NCBI RefSeq assembly: GCF_036250695.1
Contig: NZ_CP109427.1
Coordinates: 3,162,001-3,226,000, forward strand
DNA: 64,000 bases
Direction of reading: 5' to 3'
Origin: Streptomyces sp. NBC_01497
GTDB taxonomy: Bacteria > Actinomycetota > Actinomycetes > Streptomycetales > Streptomycetaceae
Under the pieces are notes generated by a model. It was not told where the DNA came from, ran no database searches, and saw only the letters and a program-made list of their open reading frames with translations. Made by a program: the position numbers and the translations under genes. Numbering within the stretch: the stretch's first letter is position 1; each line of letters opens with the position of its first letter. Below, piece by piece: positions 36,409 to 45,738 of the stretch.

Positions 36409-38256
36409 TCACTCCACCGTGACGGATTTCGCCAGGTTGCGCGGCTGGTCGACGTCGTTGCCGCGCGTCGTCGCCAGTTCGCAGGCGAACACCTGCAACG
36501 GGACGGTCGCGACGAGCGGCTGGAGCAGCGTCGGTGTCACGGGGACACGCACGAGATGGTCGGCGTACGGCACCACGCTCTCGTCGCCCTCCTCCGCGAT
36601 GACCACGGTCCGGGCGCCGCGCGCCCTGATCTCCTGGATGTTCGAGACGATTTTGTCGTGCAGCACGGAGCGGCCGCGCGGCGAGGGTACGACCACGACC
36701 ACCGGCAGGTCCGCCTCGACCAGCGCGATCGGCCCGTGCTTGAGCTCCCCGGCCGCGAACCCCTCGGCGTGCATGTAGGCGAGTTCCTTGAGTTTGAGGG
36801 CGCCTTCAAGGGCGACCGGATAGCCCACGTGGCGGCCGAGGAACAGCACGGTCCCCTTGTCCGCGAGGGACCGCGCCAGCTCGCGCACCGGCTCCATCGT
36901 CGCGAGTACCTCCTCCACCTGGCCCGGGATCCGCGAGAGTTCGCACACGACGTCCCGGATCTCGTCACCCCACTTCGTACCGCGCACCTGCCCGAGGTAG
37001 AGGGCCACCAGGTAGCAGGCGACGAGCTGGGTGAGGAACGCCTTCGTGGAGGCGACGGCCACCTCGGGGCCGGCGTGCGTGTAGAGCACGGCGTCGGACT
37101 CGCGGGGGATGGTCGAGCCGTTGGTGTTGCAGATCGCGAGGACGTGCGCGCCCTGCTCGCGGGCGTGGCGCACCGCCATCAGCGTGTCCATCGTCTCGCC
37201 GGACTGCGAGATCGCGACGACGAGTGTGCGCTGGTCGAGGATCGGGTCGCGGTAGCGGAACTCGCTGGCGAGTTCCACCTCGCAGGGCATACGGGTCCAG
37301 TGCTCGATCGCGTACTTGGCGATGAGGCCCGAGTGGAAGGCCGTGCCGCACGCGACGATGACGACCTTCTCCGCCTCGCGCAGCACCTCGGCCGGGATGC
37401 GGACCTCGTCGAGGGCGAGCGTGCCGTCGGAGCCGATCCGGCCGAGGAGCGTGTCGGCGACGGCCTTCGGCTGCTCGGCGATCTCCTTGAGCATGAACGA
37501 GGCGTAGCCGCCCTTCTCGGCGGCCGACGCGTCCCAGTCGATGTGGAAGGGCCGCACCTCGGCGGGTCCGCCGTCGAACCCGGTGACGGTGACGCCGTCG
37601 CGGCGGGCCTCCACGACCTGGTCCTGGCCGAGTTCGAGGGCGTCCCGGGTGTGCGCGATGAAGGCGGCCACATCGGAGGCGAGGAACGCCTCTCCGTCGC
37701 CGACCCCGACGACCAGGGGCGAGTTGCGGCGGGCGCCGACGACGACGTCCGGCGCGTCCGCGTGCACCGCGACCAGGGTGAAGGCGCCCTCCAGCCGGCG
37801 GCACACCTGGCGCATCGACTCGGCGAGATCGCCGCAGCCGGAGAACGCCTCGGCGAGCAGGTGGGAGACGACCTCGGTGTCGGTCTCGGACTGGAGCGTG
37901 TGCCCGCGCGCGGCCAGTTCGGCGCGCAGGGCGGCGAAGTTCTCGATGATCCCGTTGTGGACGACGGCGACGCGGCCCGCGTTGTCGAGGTGGGGGTGCG
38001 CGTTGGCGTCGTTGGGCACGCCGTGGGTGGCCCAGCGGGTGTGCCCGACGCCGGCCGTCCCGGTGGGCAGGGGCGTCTCGGCGAGCGCCTTGTCGAGGTT
38101 GACGAGCTTCCCGGACCGCTTCACCATGGCGAGCCCGCCGTCGGCGAGGACGGCCACGCCGGCGGAGTCGTACCCCCGGTATTCGAGGCGCTTCAGTCCG
38201 GCGATCACCACATCGAGCGCCGACTGGGAGCCGACGTATCCCACAATTCCGCACAT
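36409..38256 (-). CDS. glmS: Glutamine-fructose-6-phosphate aminotransferase (isomerizing)
   Basis: Makes glucosamine-6-phosphate, the first step to UDP-GlcNAc. 615 residues. The N-terminal glutaminase begins MCGIVGYVG with the nucleophile Cys2, and the opening RLEYRGYDSAGVAVL is standard. Two SIS isomerase domains follow (VACGTAFHSGLIAKY; SQSGETMDTLMA; later KELAYMHAEGFAAGELKHGP, in two parts). It ends NLAKSVTVE. No glmS ribozyme precedes it, as expected outside Firmicutes. Confidence 0.98.
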   Translation of the reverse strand: MCGIVGYVGSQSALDVVIAGLKRLEYRGYDSAGVAVLADGGLAMVKRSGKLVNLDKALAETPLPTGTAGVGHTRWATHGVPNDANAHPHLDNAGRVAVVHNGIIENFAALRAELAARGHTLQSETDTEVVSHLLAEAFSGCGDLAESMRQVCRRLEGAFTLVAVHADAPDVVVGARRNSPLVVGVGDGEAFLASDVAAFIAHTRDALELGQDQVVEARRDGVTVTGFDGGPAEVRPFHIDWDASAAEKGGYASFMLKEIAEQPKAVADTLLGRIGSDGTLALDEVRIPAEVLREAEKVVIVACGTAFHSGLIAKYAIEHWTRMPCEVELASEFRYRDPILDQRTLVVAISQSGETMDTLMAVRHAREQGAHVLAICNTNGSTIPRESDAVLYTHAGPEVAVASTKAFLTQLVACYLVALYLGQVRGTKWGDEIRDVVCELSRIPGQVEEVLATMEPVRELARSLADKGTVLFLGRHVGYPVALEGALKLKELAYMHAEGFAAGELKHGPIALVEADLPVVVVVPSPRGRSVLHDKIVSNIQEIRARGARTVVIAEEGDESVVPYADHLVRVPVTPTLLQPLVATVPLQVFACELATTRGNDVDQPRNLAKSVTVE

Positions 38257-38608
38257 AACGGCAGCCTACGGGGGTGACGGCACGCACACGGGCCAACGCG
38301 CGGGGGCACCGGCCCCACCCCACCCGGTTGTGCCGCCGGGCAGGGTGGTGGCACGACCGGGGCCCCACCGAGACACGATCCCGGGGCAATCGAGGACGCG
38401 GGCCGCGCGGCACGGCGCCGCGCCCCGGACGCCGCGACCCCCCGACCCGGCCCGGCCCGAGCCGGGCGCGCGACCGGGGCGCGACCGGGCGCGGCGCCCG
38501 TCGCGGACTCCGTCGCCGGGGCGCGGTCCGGCGTCCGCGACCACCCGGCAAGGGGACAACCCCGGATTCCTCTGGTGGCCGGCACCCACAACGGCCTTCA
38601 ATAGGGAC
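38257..38608. other. Divergent intergenic region, no gene seen
   Basis: 352 GC-rich bases between divergent glmS and the TPR-like gene. I found no convincing small gene, operator or riboswitch. Confidence 0.5.
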
Positions 38609-40414
38609 GTGACGCTCCGCTCCCTGCTCAGCCTCCCCCGCATGCTCCGGCACGGCTCCACGATCGGAACCGATCTGCCGCCCGACACCGCCGTCGTCCT
38701 CGACCCGCCCGCGCCGCGGCTGCGCACCGCCCTGATCGCCGCGGCGGGCGGTGACCACCGGCCGGTCCGGGCCCTGCTGGCCGCGACCCGGCTCGACGGC
38801 GAGTGGGAGAACCGCGGCGCGTGGGTGCCCCGCCTGGCGAGCGCCGCGCTGCACAATCCCGGCTGGCTGGACGACTGGCTCGCCGCCTCGCCCGACGACC
38901 CGGACGCGGCACTGCTCCGGGCGGCGGTGAGCCTCAAGCACGCCTGGGCGGTCCGCACGGGAGCGCGGGCCAAGGACCTTCCCCAGGACCAGTTCCAGGC
39001 GTTCTTCGCGCTGCTCGACGACGCGGTGCCGGTGGTCAGTGCGGCGGCCGACGCCAACCCGTCGGACCCGGTGCCCTGGCAGCTCGCGCTGGAGCACGCG
39101 ACGGGCAGCCAGTCGCCGCGCGAGGTCTTCGACGCGTACTGGGCCGAGGCCGTGGCGCGGGCCCCGCACCACTACGGCTGCCATGTGGCCGCGCTGCAGT
39201 ACGTGTGCGAGAAGTGGCACGGCTCGCACGAGGAGATGTTCGACTTCGCGGAGCGCGCGGCCGAGGGCGCGCTGCCGGGCTCGAAACTGCACGCCCTGCC
39301 GCTGCTCGCGGCGGTCGAGTACGACGTGCTCGCGGAGGCGGTCGGCGGCGACGACGCGCGCCACTCCCGTATCTCGCGCACGCGGGTACGGGCGGCCGTC
39401 GACCGGGCGCTCGCCCTGGTCGGGACCTACGAGCCGGGCGACCCGGAGATCGCGGACGTACGCAACCACCTGGCGCTCATGCTGCTGCTCGCCCGGCGGC
39501 CCGAGGAGTCGCTCGCGCAGTTCAGCGCGATCGGCACGCACGCGACGGAGTACCCGTGGGCGTACTTCGGCCCGCCGCGCGAGCAGTTCCTGGAGTTCCG
39601 GGCGGGCGTGCGGCTCCATGTCGCCTCGCAGATCCCGTTCTTCGCGGGGCGGACGATCCCCCCGCAGCGCGTCCAGGCCGCCGACACGGTGACCGTCGTG
39701 GTGCTGCGGGCGGCCCCCCGCCGGGTCGCGGAGGCGGCCCGGCAGGCCGGCGCCGACCTGCGCATAGCCCCGCGCGGCGACGCCACCTACGCGGAGGTCC
39801 CCCTCGGCACACCGGAGCGCGGTGCGTCGGCGCGCCGGGCGACGCTGATGGGCGAGGACGACCTCACGGCGGTCGCCGCGAGCCTGACCCGCGCCGTGCG
39901 CCGACCCGCGCTGGTGCTGCGCAGGACCGGCGACCGCTACGGCTTCACCCTGCTGCACCGAGGCCGGCGCCTCGCCGACCACGAGTGGGACCCGGCGGCG
40001 CCGATCCCCGACCACGAGACGGCAGCGGCCACGGCCCGCGCCCTGGCGTCCTCGTACGGCATCACCGACGCCCGCCCCCTGACCGCGCTGCTGCGTGCCT
40101 CCGACGCACCGTCGGCCCGGCTGGCGGCGCTGGTCGCGGCACTCGGCCTGCCGCCGGCGCCACCCGGCCTCACCCTGGGCCGGCTGCCCGACACCCAGCT
40201 GGTCACCCGCCGCGCCAAGCGCCCCAGGGGCTGGTGGGCGGTCCGCGTCGCGGCGATGCTGGTCTGCGCCCCCGCGACGGTCTACGCCTGGTGGGCGCCG
40301 GGGGTCGGCAGGACCCGCGCCTCGCTGGCCACCGTCGCGACCGCGTACCTCACGACCCGCCTGACCCGGGCCTGGCGCCACCGCCCCCGGCACCGCAGCC
40401 TGACGGGCGCGTAG
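38609..40414 (+). CDS. Large uncharacterised protein, helical-repeat domain and C-terminal membrane segment
   Basis: 601 residues. Residues about 60-350 look alpha-helical and repeat-like, TPR-type in pattern (NRGAWVPRLASAALHNPGW, then LHALPLLAAVEYDVLAEAV, later ADVRNHLALMLLLARRPEES). Residues about 370-530 form a mixed alpha/beta part, and one or two hydrophobic helices lie near the C-terminus (VRVAAMLVCAPATVYAWW). I recognise no named family; conserved proteins of this shape are found in Streptomyces. The GTG at 38609 has AGGGA five bases upstream. Confidence 0.75.
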   Translation: MTLRSLLSLPRMLRHGSTIGTDLPPDTAVVLDPPAPRLRTALIAAAGGDHRPVRALLAATRLDGEWENRGAWVPRLASAALHNPGWLDDWLAASPDDPDAALLRAAVSLKHAWAVRTGARAKDLPQDQFQAFFALLDDAVPVVSAAADANPSDPVPWQLALEHATGSQSPREVFDAYWAEAVARAPHHYGCHVAALQYVCEKWHGSHEEMFDFAERAAEGALPGSKLHALPLLAAVEYDVLAEAVGGDDARHSRISRTRVRAAVDRALALVGTYEPGDPEIADVRNHLALMLLLARRPEESLAQFSAIGTHATEYPWAYFGPPREQFLEFRAGVRLHVASQIPFFAGRTIPPQRVQAADTVTVVVLRAAPRRVAEAARQAGADLRIAPRGDATYAEVPLGTPERGASARRATLMGEDDLTAVAASLTRAVRRPALVLRRTGDRYGFTLLHRGRRLADHEWDPAAPIPDHETAAATARALASSYGITDARPLTALLRASDAPSARLAALVAALGLPPAPPGLTLGRLPDTQLVTRRAKRPRGWWAVRVAAMLVCAPATVYAWWAPGVGRTRASLATVATAYLTTRLTRAWRHRPRHRSLTGA

Positions 40415-40486
40415 CGCCGCGCCCGCTCCCCCGCGCACCCGTGCCGGTGAGCGGCCCGGTCGGCGCGCCACCGGCCCGGGCGCCCG

Positions 40487-40599
40487 GTGCGATTCGTTCG
40501 TGGCCTCGCTCCGTGGACGGTGGACGCCCCGCGCCGTCCCGTTCGGCCACCTGCCTGCGACGGCCGTGGAGGCCCGTGCGATCCGTTCGTGACCTGGCT
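40487..40599. repeat. Imperfect direct repeat, about 24 bp, 89 bp apart
   Basis: GTGCGATTCGTTCGTGGCCT at 40487-40506 and a closely similar copy at 40576-40595 lie in the 263-base gap upstream of the next gene. They could be duplicated regulatory sites. No gene is seen in the gap. Confidence 0.45.
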
Positions 40600-40677
40600 G
40601 CGGGAGACTGGTCAGCGCGGGCCGTGCCGTCACGGGTGCCCCGCCCACCGCTGTACCGGTCCACGGAAGGGGCCTGC

Positions 40678-41427
40678 ATGCCGTCGCAGTACGACGTCCC
40701 CGGCACGAGCGCCGCCCTCGGCGACGGCCCGTCCGAGGCGGTGCTCCCCCCGTCCGGGGCGACAGCGCCCCCGGCCGGGCCCGTGTCCGACGAGCCCGGC
40801 GCCGCCGCCGACCCCGGCGCGACCCGGCACCGCTCGCTGGTGACCGTGGACCACCGGCTCTTCCTCGGGGCCGAGGCCGTGACGCTCGCCACGCCCGACG
40901 GCTTCGCCACCGTCCGGTTCGCCGACGCCACCGAGGTGCTGGCGCACCCGGACGGCGCCCGGGTCCTCACCGGTCCCGGCGGGGTGCGGCTCGCGGTCGA
41001 GCCGACGCTGTACGCGATGCTCACGCCGGACCGGATAGCCGTGCTCGACGCGGCCGTCGACCCCGCCGCCGTCGTCCGCACGCCGCCGCGCGCAGCGGAG
41101 CGCATACCCCGCCCGCCGGAGCCCGGCGCCGCCGAAGGACCGGCCCTGACCAGCCGCACGCGGACGCCGGCGCCCCCGAAGGGCCGCTCACGCGGACGCA
41201 CCATCGGCCTGTACCTGGCGTGCGTGGCGGTCGCGGGTGCGGCACTGCTCGCCGTCCACTCCACCTGGGACGAGGTCTCCTCCGCGCATCCGCACTACAC
41301 GGTCCCGGCGATGTTCTGGGTGCTGACCGCCGGTCTGGTGGTCGTCGCCCGGGACCTGCGCAATCCGCCCAAGGACCGTACACACGTGGCGAGATGGTGG
41401 GAGATGCAGGACCACTTCAAGCGCTGA
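40678..41427 (+). CDS. Uncharacterised membrane protein
   Basis: 249 residues. A disordered Pro/Ala start is followed by a small beta-rich domain ([20 protein letters not shown] then [20 protein letters not shown]), a Pro-rich linker and two hydrophobic helices ([18 protein letters not shown] and [16 protein letters not shown]), ending in a conserved-looking cytoplasmic tail ([10 protein letters not shown]). No family is recognised. The ATG at 40678 has GGAAGGGG about six bases upstream. Confidence 0.7.
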   Translation: MPSQYDVPGTSAALGDGPSEAVLPPSGATAPPAGPVSDEPGAAADPGATRHRSLVTVDHRLFLGAEAVTLATPDGFATVRFADATEVLAHPDGARVLTGPGGVRLAVEPTLYAMLTPDRIAVLDAAVDPAAVVRTPPRAAERIPRPPEPGAAEGPALTSRTRTPAPPKGRSRGRTIGLYLACVAVAGAALLAVHSTWDEVSSAHPHYTVPAMFWVLTAGLVVVARDLRNPPKDRTHVARWWEMQDHFKR

Positions 41428-41536
41428 GCATCCCGCACGGGTGGCCGCGGCCCGAACGCAACCCGTCCTCGACGTGACGAACGCGACGCGTCGGGCCGCC
41501 TCCGCGGTCCCACCGCGCCGCGCCCCTCCCCCGACA

Positions 41537-42565
41537 ATGGACCCCGTGATCAGCTCCCCCTCGCACCAGCAGTCGTCCGCCCCGCACCACGAGCACCGGC
41601 GGAAGGCGGAGCACGGGCCCACCCCGTACGTCGACCTGACCCGCTCGCAGTGGAGCGCGCTGCGCGAGAAGACGCCGCTGCCGCTGAGCGCCGACGAGGT
41701 CGAGCGGCTGCGCGGCCTCGGCGACGTGATCGACCTGGACGAGGTGCGTGACGTCTATCTGCCGCTCTCCCGCCTGCTCAACCTGTACGTACAGGCCACG
41801 GCCGGGCTGCGGGGCGCGCTCAACACCTTCCTCGGCGACGCGGGCGGCGGCCACGGCGCCCAGCGCGGCACCCCGTTCGTCATAGGGGTAGCGGGCAGTG
41901 TGGCCGTGGGCAAGTCGACCGTCGCGCGGCTCCTTCAGGCGCTGCTGGCGCGCTGGCCCGAGCACCCGCGCGTGGAGCGCGTCACGACGGACGGCTTCCT
42001 GCTCCCGATGAAGGAGCTCCAGGCGCGCGACCTCGTGCACAGGAAGGGCTTCCCCGAGTCGTACGACCGCCGCGCGCTCACCCGCTTCGTCGCGGACATC
42101 AAGGCCGGCAAGGACGAGGTCACGGCGCCCGTCTACTCGCACCTGATCTACGACATCGTGCCGGACGAGCGGCTGGTCGTGCGCCGTCCCGACATCCTGA
42201 TCGTGGAGGGCATCAACGTGCTGCAGCCCGCCCTGCCGGGCCTGGACGGCAGGACGCGGGTCGCGCTCGCCGACTACTTCGACTTCAGCGTGTACGTGGA
42301 CGCGCGAGCCGAGGACATCGAGTCCTGGTACCTGAACCGTTTCCGCACGCTGCGCGCGACCGCGTTCCAGGACCCCTCCTCGTACTTCACGCGGTACACG
42401 AAGGTGTCCGAGGACGAGGCGCTGGACTACGCGCGGACGACCTGGCGCACCGTCAACAAGCCGAACCTGCTGGAGAACGTGGCGCCCACCCGCGGCCGCG
42501 CGACGCTGATCCTGCGCAAGGCGTCCGACCACAAGGTGCAGCGGCTCTCCCTGCGCAAGCTCTGA
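41537..42565 (+). CDS. coaA: Type I pantothenate kinase
   Basis: First committed step of coenzyme A synthesis: phosphorylates pantothenate with ATP. 342 residues from the ATG at 41537 (a GTG nine bases on would give 339). P-loop [12 protein letters not shown] at 117-128, then [27 protein letters not shown], and the acceptor-site motifs [17 protein letters not shown] and [17 protein letters not shown]. It ends in [10 protein letters not shown]. All family motifs are intact. Confidence 0.97.
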   Translation: MDPVISSPSHQQSSAPHHEHRRKAEHGPTPYVDLTRSQWSALREKTPLPLSADEVERLRGLGDVIDLDEVRDVYLPLSRLLNLYVQATAGLRGALNTFLGDAGGGHGAQRGTPFVIGVAGSVAVGKSTVARLLQALLARWPEHPRVERVTTDGFLLPMKELQARDLVHRKGFPESYDRRALTRFVADIKAGKDEVTAPVYSHLIYDIVPDERLVVRRPDILIVEGINVLQPALPGLDGRTRVALADYFDFSVYVDARAEDIESWYLNRFRTLRATAFQDPSSYFTRYTKVSEDEALDYARTTWRTVNKPNLLENVAPTRGRATLILRKASDHKVQRLSLRKL

Positions 42566-42673
42566 CCCGGCCTGCTCCGGCTGCTCCCGTCCGGGCCGGA
42601 CGGCTCCCGCTCCCGTCCGCACCGTCACTACGGGAGCGGGGCCGGACCGGACGGACAGACAGACAGACGGAAC

Positions 42674-42713
42674 GTCAGGAGGGCGCGGACCGTGCGGTCC
42701 GCGCCCTCCTGAC
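42674..42713. terminator. Bidirectional hairpin terminator
   Basis: Perfect 18-bp inverted repeat (42674-42691 and 42696-42713) with a GTGC tetraloop between the convergent coaA and glmM genes. A GACA-type microsatellite (about 42654-42668) precedes it. Confidence 0.88.
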
Positions 42714-42746
42714 GCCGGCTCACGCGTGTCGCGCGGCCGGGGGAGT

Positions 42747-44105
42747 TCAGCCGAGCGCCGACTTCACCGCGTCCGCGAGCCGGGCCGCGACCGAGCGCGC
42801 CTGGTCGATGTCGGCCGCCTCGACCATGACCCGGACCAGCGGCTCGGTGCCGGAGGGCCGCAGCAGGACACGGCCGGTCGAGCCGAGTTCGGCCTCCGCC
42901 TCGGTGACCGCCGCCGCGAGGTCCGCCGAGGTGGCGACCCGGGACCTGTCGACGTCCGGCACGTTCACGAGGACCTGCGGCAGGCGCCGCATTACGCCCG
43001 CGAGGTCGGCCAGCGTCCGGCCCGTCGCGGCGAGGCGCGCCGCGAGCATCAGGCCGGTCAGGGTGCCGTCGCCGGTCGTCGCGTGGTCGAGGATGATCAC
43101 GTGGCCGGACTGCTCGCCGCCGAGCGCGTAGCCGTGTTCCTTCATGGACTCCAGCACGTACCGGTCGCCGACGCCCGTCTGTACCACCGTCACCCCCTCC
43201 CGCTCCATCGCCATCTTGAAGCCGAGGTTCGCCATGACGGTGCCGACGACCGTGTTGTGCCGCAGCCCGCCCTGCTCGCGCATCGCGAGGGCGAGGACCG
43301 CGAGGATCTGGTCGCCGTCGACCTCCGCGCCCGAGGCGTCGACCGCGAGGCAGCGGTCGGCGTCGCCGTCGTGCGCGATGCCGAGGTCGGCGCCGTGCTC
43401 GACCACTGCGGCCTTGAGCCGGCCGAGGTGGGTGGAGCCGCAGTCCTCGTTGATGTTGAGGCCGTTCGGCTCCGCGCCGATGGTGACGATCTCGGCGCCC
43501 GCGCGGGTGAACGCCTCGGGCGAGACCCGGGCGGCCGCGCCGTGCGCCTCGTCGAGGACGACCTTCAGCCCGTCGAGCCGGTTGGGCAGGACGGCCATGA
43601 GGTGCGCGACGTAGCGGTCGAAGCCCTCGTCGTACGTACGGACGCGGCCGACGCCGCCGCCGGTCGGCCGCTCCCACGGCTCGCCCGTGCGGTGCTTGTC
43701 GTAGAGCGTCTCGATACGGTCCTCCAGGTCGTCGGCCAGCTTGTGGCCGCCGCGCGCGAAGAACTTGACACCGTTGTCGGGCATGGCGTTGTGGCTCGCG
43801 GAGAGCATCACTCCGAAGTCGGCGCCCAGCACCCCGGTGAGGTACGCCACCGCGGGGGTGGGCAGCACACCGACGCGCAGGACGTCGACGCCCGCGCTGG
43901 CGAGGCCCGCCACGACGGCGGCCTCCAGGAACTCGCCCGAGGCGCGCGGATCGCGCCCGACGACGGCCGTCGGCCGATGCCCCTCGAACGTCCCCACCTC
44001 GGCCAGCACATGCGCCGCCGCGACCGACAGGCCGAGCGCCAGCTCAGCCGTCAGGTCCGCGTTGGCGACACCGCGCACGCCGTCCGTACCGAAGAGTCGT
44101 CCCAC
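42747..44105 (-). CDS. glmM: Phosphoglucosamine mutase
   Basis: Converts glucosamine-6-phosphate to glucosamine-1-phosphate, following GlmS. 452 residues. It opens [17 protein letters not shown]. The phosphoserine loop is [14 protein letters not shown], the metal-binding loop [11 protein letters not shown], the sugar-binding GEQSGHV, and the phosphate-binding [16 protein letters not shown]. The GTG at 44105 has GGAGGG six bases upstream. It is downstream of rpsI but separated from it by a strong terminator, so it has its own promoter (a TATAAC at 44150-44145 is a candidate -10). Confidence 0.98.
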   Translation of the reverse strand: MGRLFGTDGVRGVANADLTAELALGLSVAAAHVLAEVGTFEGHRPTAVVGRDPRASGEFLEAAVVAGLASAGVDVLRVGVLPTPAVAYLTGVLGADFGVMLSASHNAMPDNGVKFFARGGHKLADDLEDRIETLYDKHRTGEPWERPTGGGVGRVRTYDEGFDRYVAHLMAVLPNRLDGLKVVLDEAHGAAARVSPEAFTRAGAEIVTIGAEPNGLNINEDCGSTHLGRLKAAVVEHGADLGIAHDGDADRCLAVDASGAEVDGDQILAVLALAMREQGGLRHNTVVGTVMANLGFKMAMEREGVTVVQTGVGDRYVLESMKEHGYALGGEQSGHVIILDHATTGDGTLTGLMLAARLAATGRTLADLAGVMRRLPQVLVNVPDVDRSRVATSADLAAAVTEAEAELGSTGRVLLRPSGTEPLVRVMVEAADIDQARSVAARLADAVKSALG

Positions 44106-44165
44106 AGCTCTCCCTCCGAAAATGTCTTTTGAGCGCTTGATGCTGTTATACGCCCGGCACCCTGG

Positions 44166-44207
44166 ATAAAAACAAACGCCCCGGCGGCACAGACTGCCAC
44201 CGGGGCG
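44166..44207 (-). terminator. Intrinsic terminator of the rplM-rpsI operon
   Basis: A 13-bp stem with a single mismatch (44177-44189 and 44195-44207, five-base loop), followed on the minus strand by a T-rich tract (TTTGTTTTT). This is a textbook rho-independent terminator, about 90 bases after the rpsI stop, and unusual in this genome for having the T-tract. Confidence 0.85.
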
Positions 44208-44295
44208 AACGATGTACGTCGTACGGCGGGCGCACGGGAGGGCGCGCGCCCCGCGTGAGACGCGGAACAGGCCCTCCCGGCGACCGCCGGACGGT

Positions 44296-44820
44296 TTAGC
44301 GCTTGCTGTACTGCGGCGCCTTGCGGGCCTTCTTGAGACCGGCCTTCTTACGCTCGACGGCGCGGTCGTCGCGGCTCAGGAAGCCGGCCTTCTTCAGCGG
44401 GGCGCGGTTGTTGTCCACGTCCGCCTCGTTCAGCGAGCGGGCGACACCCAGACGCAGCGCACCGGCCTGGCCGGAGACACCGCCACCCGAGATGCGGGCG
44501 ACGACGTCGTAGCGGTTGTCGAGTTCGAGCACCTTGAAGGGCTCGTTGACTTCCTGCTGGTGCACCTTGTTGGGGAAGTACTCCTCAAGGGTGCGACCGT
44601 TGATCTTCCACTTGCCGGAGCCGGGGATGATCCGGACACGGGCGATCGCGTTCTTGCGACGGCCCAGGCCGGCGGCGGGCTGCGGGTCGCCGAAGCGGGA
44701 CGCCATCGACTCGGTGGTGTACTCGCCCTCGACGGGCACCTCCGACTCGAAGGTCGTCACCTCGGCGAAAGTCTCCTCTTCGCCTTCGACGGGGGTCTGC
44801 TCAGCAGTGGTCTCGGCCAC
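44296..44820 (-). CDS. rpsI: 30S ribosomal protein S9
   Basis: 174 residues: an acidic actinobacterial N-terminal extension (about 45 residues, [16 protein letters not shown]) followed by the S9 core ([19 protein letters not shown] then [20 protein letters not shown]) and the basic C-terminal end [12 protein letters not shown] that reaches the ribosomal P site. GTG start. Second gene of the L13-S9 operon, 42 bases after rplM. Confidence 0.98.
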   Translation of the reverse strand: MAETTAEQTPVEGEEETFAEVTTFESEVPVEGEYTTESMASRFGDPQPAAGLGRRKNAIARVRIIPGSGKWKINGRTLEEYFPNKVHQQEVNEPFKVLELDNRYDVVARISGGGVSGQAGALRLGVARSLNEADVDNNRAPLKKAGFLSRDDRAVERKKAGLKKARKAPQYSKR

Positions 44821-44862
44821 GATTCTCCTCAGATTTCTTTACGTCTTAGGGGGTGGCCGGAA

Positions 44863-45306
44863 CTACTGCGCGACCTGGGTGATCTCGTACGGGACGGGCT
44901 GCTGCGCCCCGTGCGGGTGGTGGTCACCCGCATAGACCTTCAGCTTGCTGAGCATCTGACGGCCCAGGGTGTTCTTGGGGATCATGCCCTTGACGGCCTT
45001 CTCGACGGCCTTCTCCGGGCTCTTGGCCATCAGCTCGTCGTAGCGGATGGAGCGCAGGCCGCCCGGGTAACCCGAGTGGCGGTACGCCATCTTCTGCGTG
45101 GCCTTGTTGCCGGAGAGGTGCACCTTGTCGGCGTTGATGATGATGACGAAGTCACCGGTGTCGAGGTGGGGCGCGTAGATGGGCTTGTGCTTTCCCCGGA
45201 GGAGGTTCGCGGCTGTGGTCGCCAGACGGCCCAGGACGATGTCCTGCGCGTCGATGATGTGCCACTGGCGCGTGACATCGCCGGGCTTGGGGCTGTACGT
45301 ACGCAC
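44863..45306 (-). CDS. rplM: 50S ribosomal protein L13
   Basis: 147 residues, the usual size. It opens [20 protein letters not shown], then [19 protein letters not shown] and the signature [20 protein letters not shown] start. First gene of the L13-S9 operon. Confidence 0.98.
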   Translation of the reverse strand: MRTYSPKPGDVTRQWHIIDAQDIVLGRLATTAANLLRGKHKPIYAPHLDTGDFVIIINADKVHLSGNKATQKMAYRHSGYPGGLRSIRYDELMAKSPEKAVEKAVKGMIPKNTLGRQMLSKLKVYAGDHHPHGAQQPVPYEITQVAQ

Positions 45307-45738
45307 GGTCGTAGCCTTCGCTTCTTCGTGAATGGGTCCTGACTGGCCACCCGGCGATCACGACAGCCTGGAGAAAGCAGGTGACGCAACCCGCTCATGC
45401 TCCGCTGGTCATCGACCCGGTGGACCGGCGTAAGGGCCCCTCACGTGAGAATGAACAAGCCAATACGCACAACGAACCAGCAGGATACTCGGGCTCACCC
45501 GCACGGGTCAAAACGCGTCCGTGCCGACCCGGTCCCACCGGTACCCCCCGATCGTACGGCCCCGCGCGGCCGGTCTTTCCCCCGGCCGTGGAACGTACGC
45601 CGCCGGCCCGCGTCCCAGCGGTCACCGGACAGCTCCCGAAGGGCCGCCGCACACGTCCCCACCGGCCGATGGAGCACTCCCGCCGGGCCGGCGGGAGCGC
45701 TCGTCCGGTCCGACGGACCCGCCCCGCCGGGGCGGCGC
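45307..45738. other. Upstream region of rplM, no gene seen
   Basis: About 430 bases between the rplM start and the end of the ABC-F gene. The part next to rplM (45307-45500) is lower in GC than its surroundings and must hold the ribosomal operon promoter and leader, but I could not fix convincing -10 and -35 boxes. The rest shows no gene. Confidence 0.5.

Noticed and set aside
34951..38277. Plus-strand open frame of over 1100 codons opposite nnr, acpS and glmS
   Set aside because: Three well-supported minus-strand genes occupy it, and the translation is Ser/Pro/Ala/Arg noise.
38257..38608. glmS ribozyme or riboswitch upstream of glmS
   Set aside because: No ribozyme-like core is visible, and this element belongs to Firmicutes.
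36965..40648. Minus-strand open frame of over 1200 codons
   Set aside because: It spans glmS in the wrong frame and runs antisense to the 38609-40414 gene; a long frame here reflects the scarcity of stop codons at high GC.
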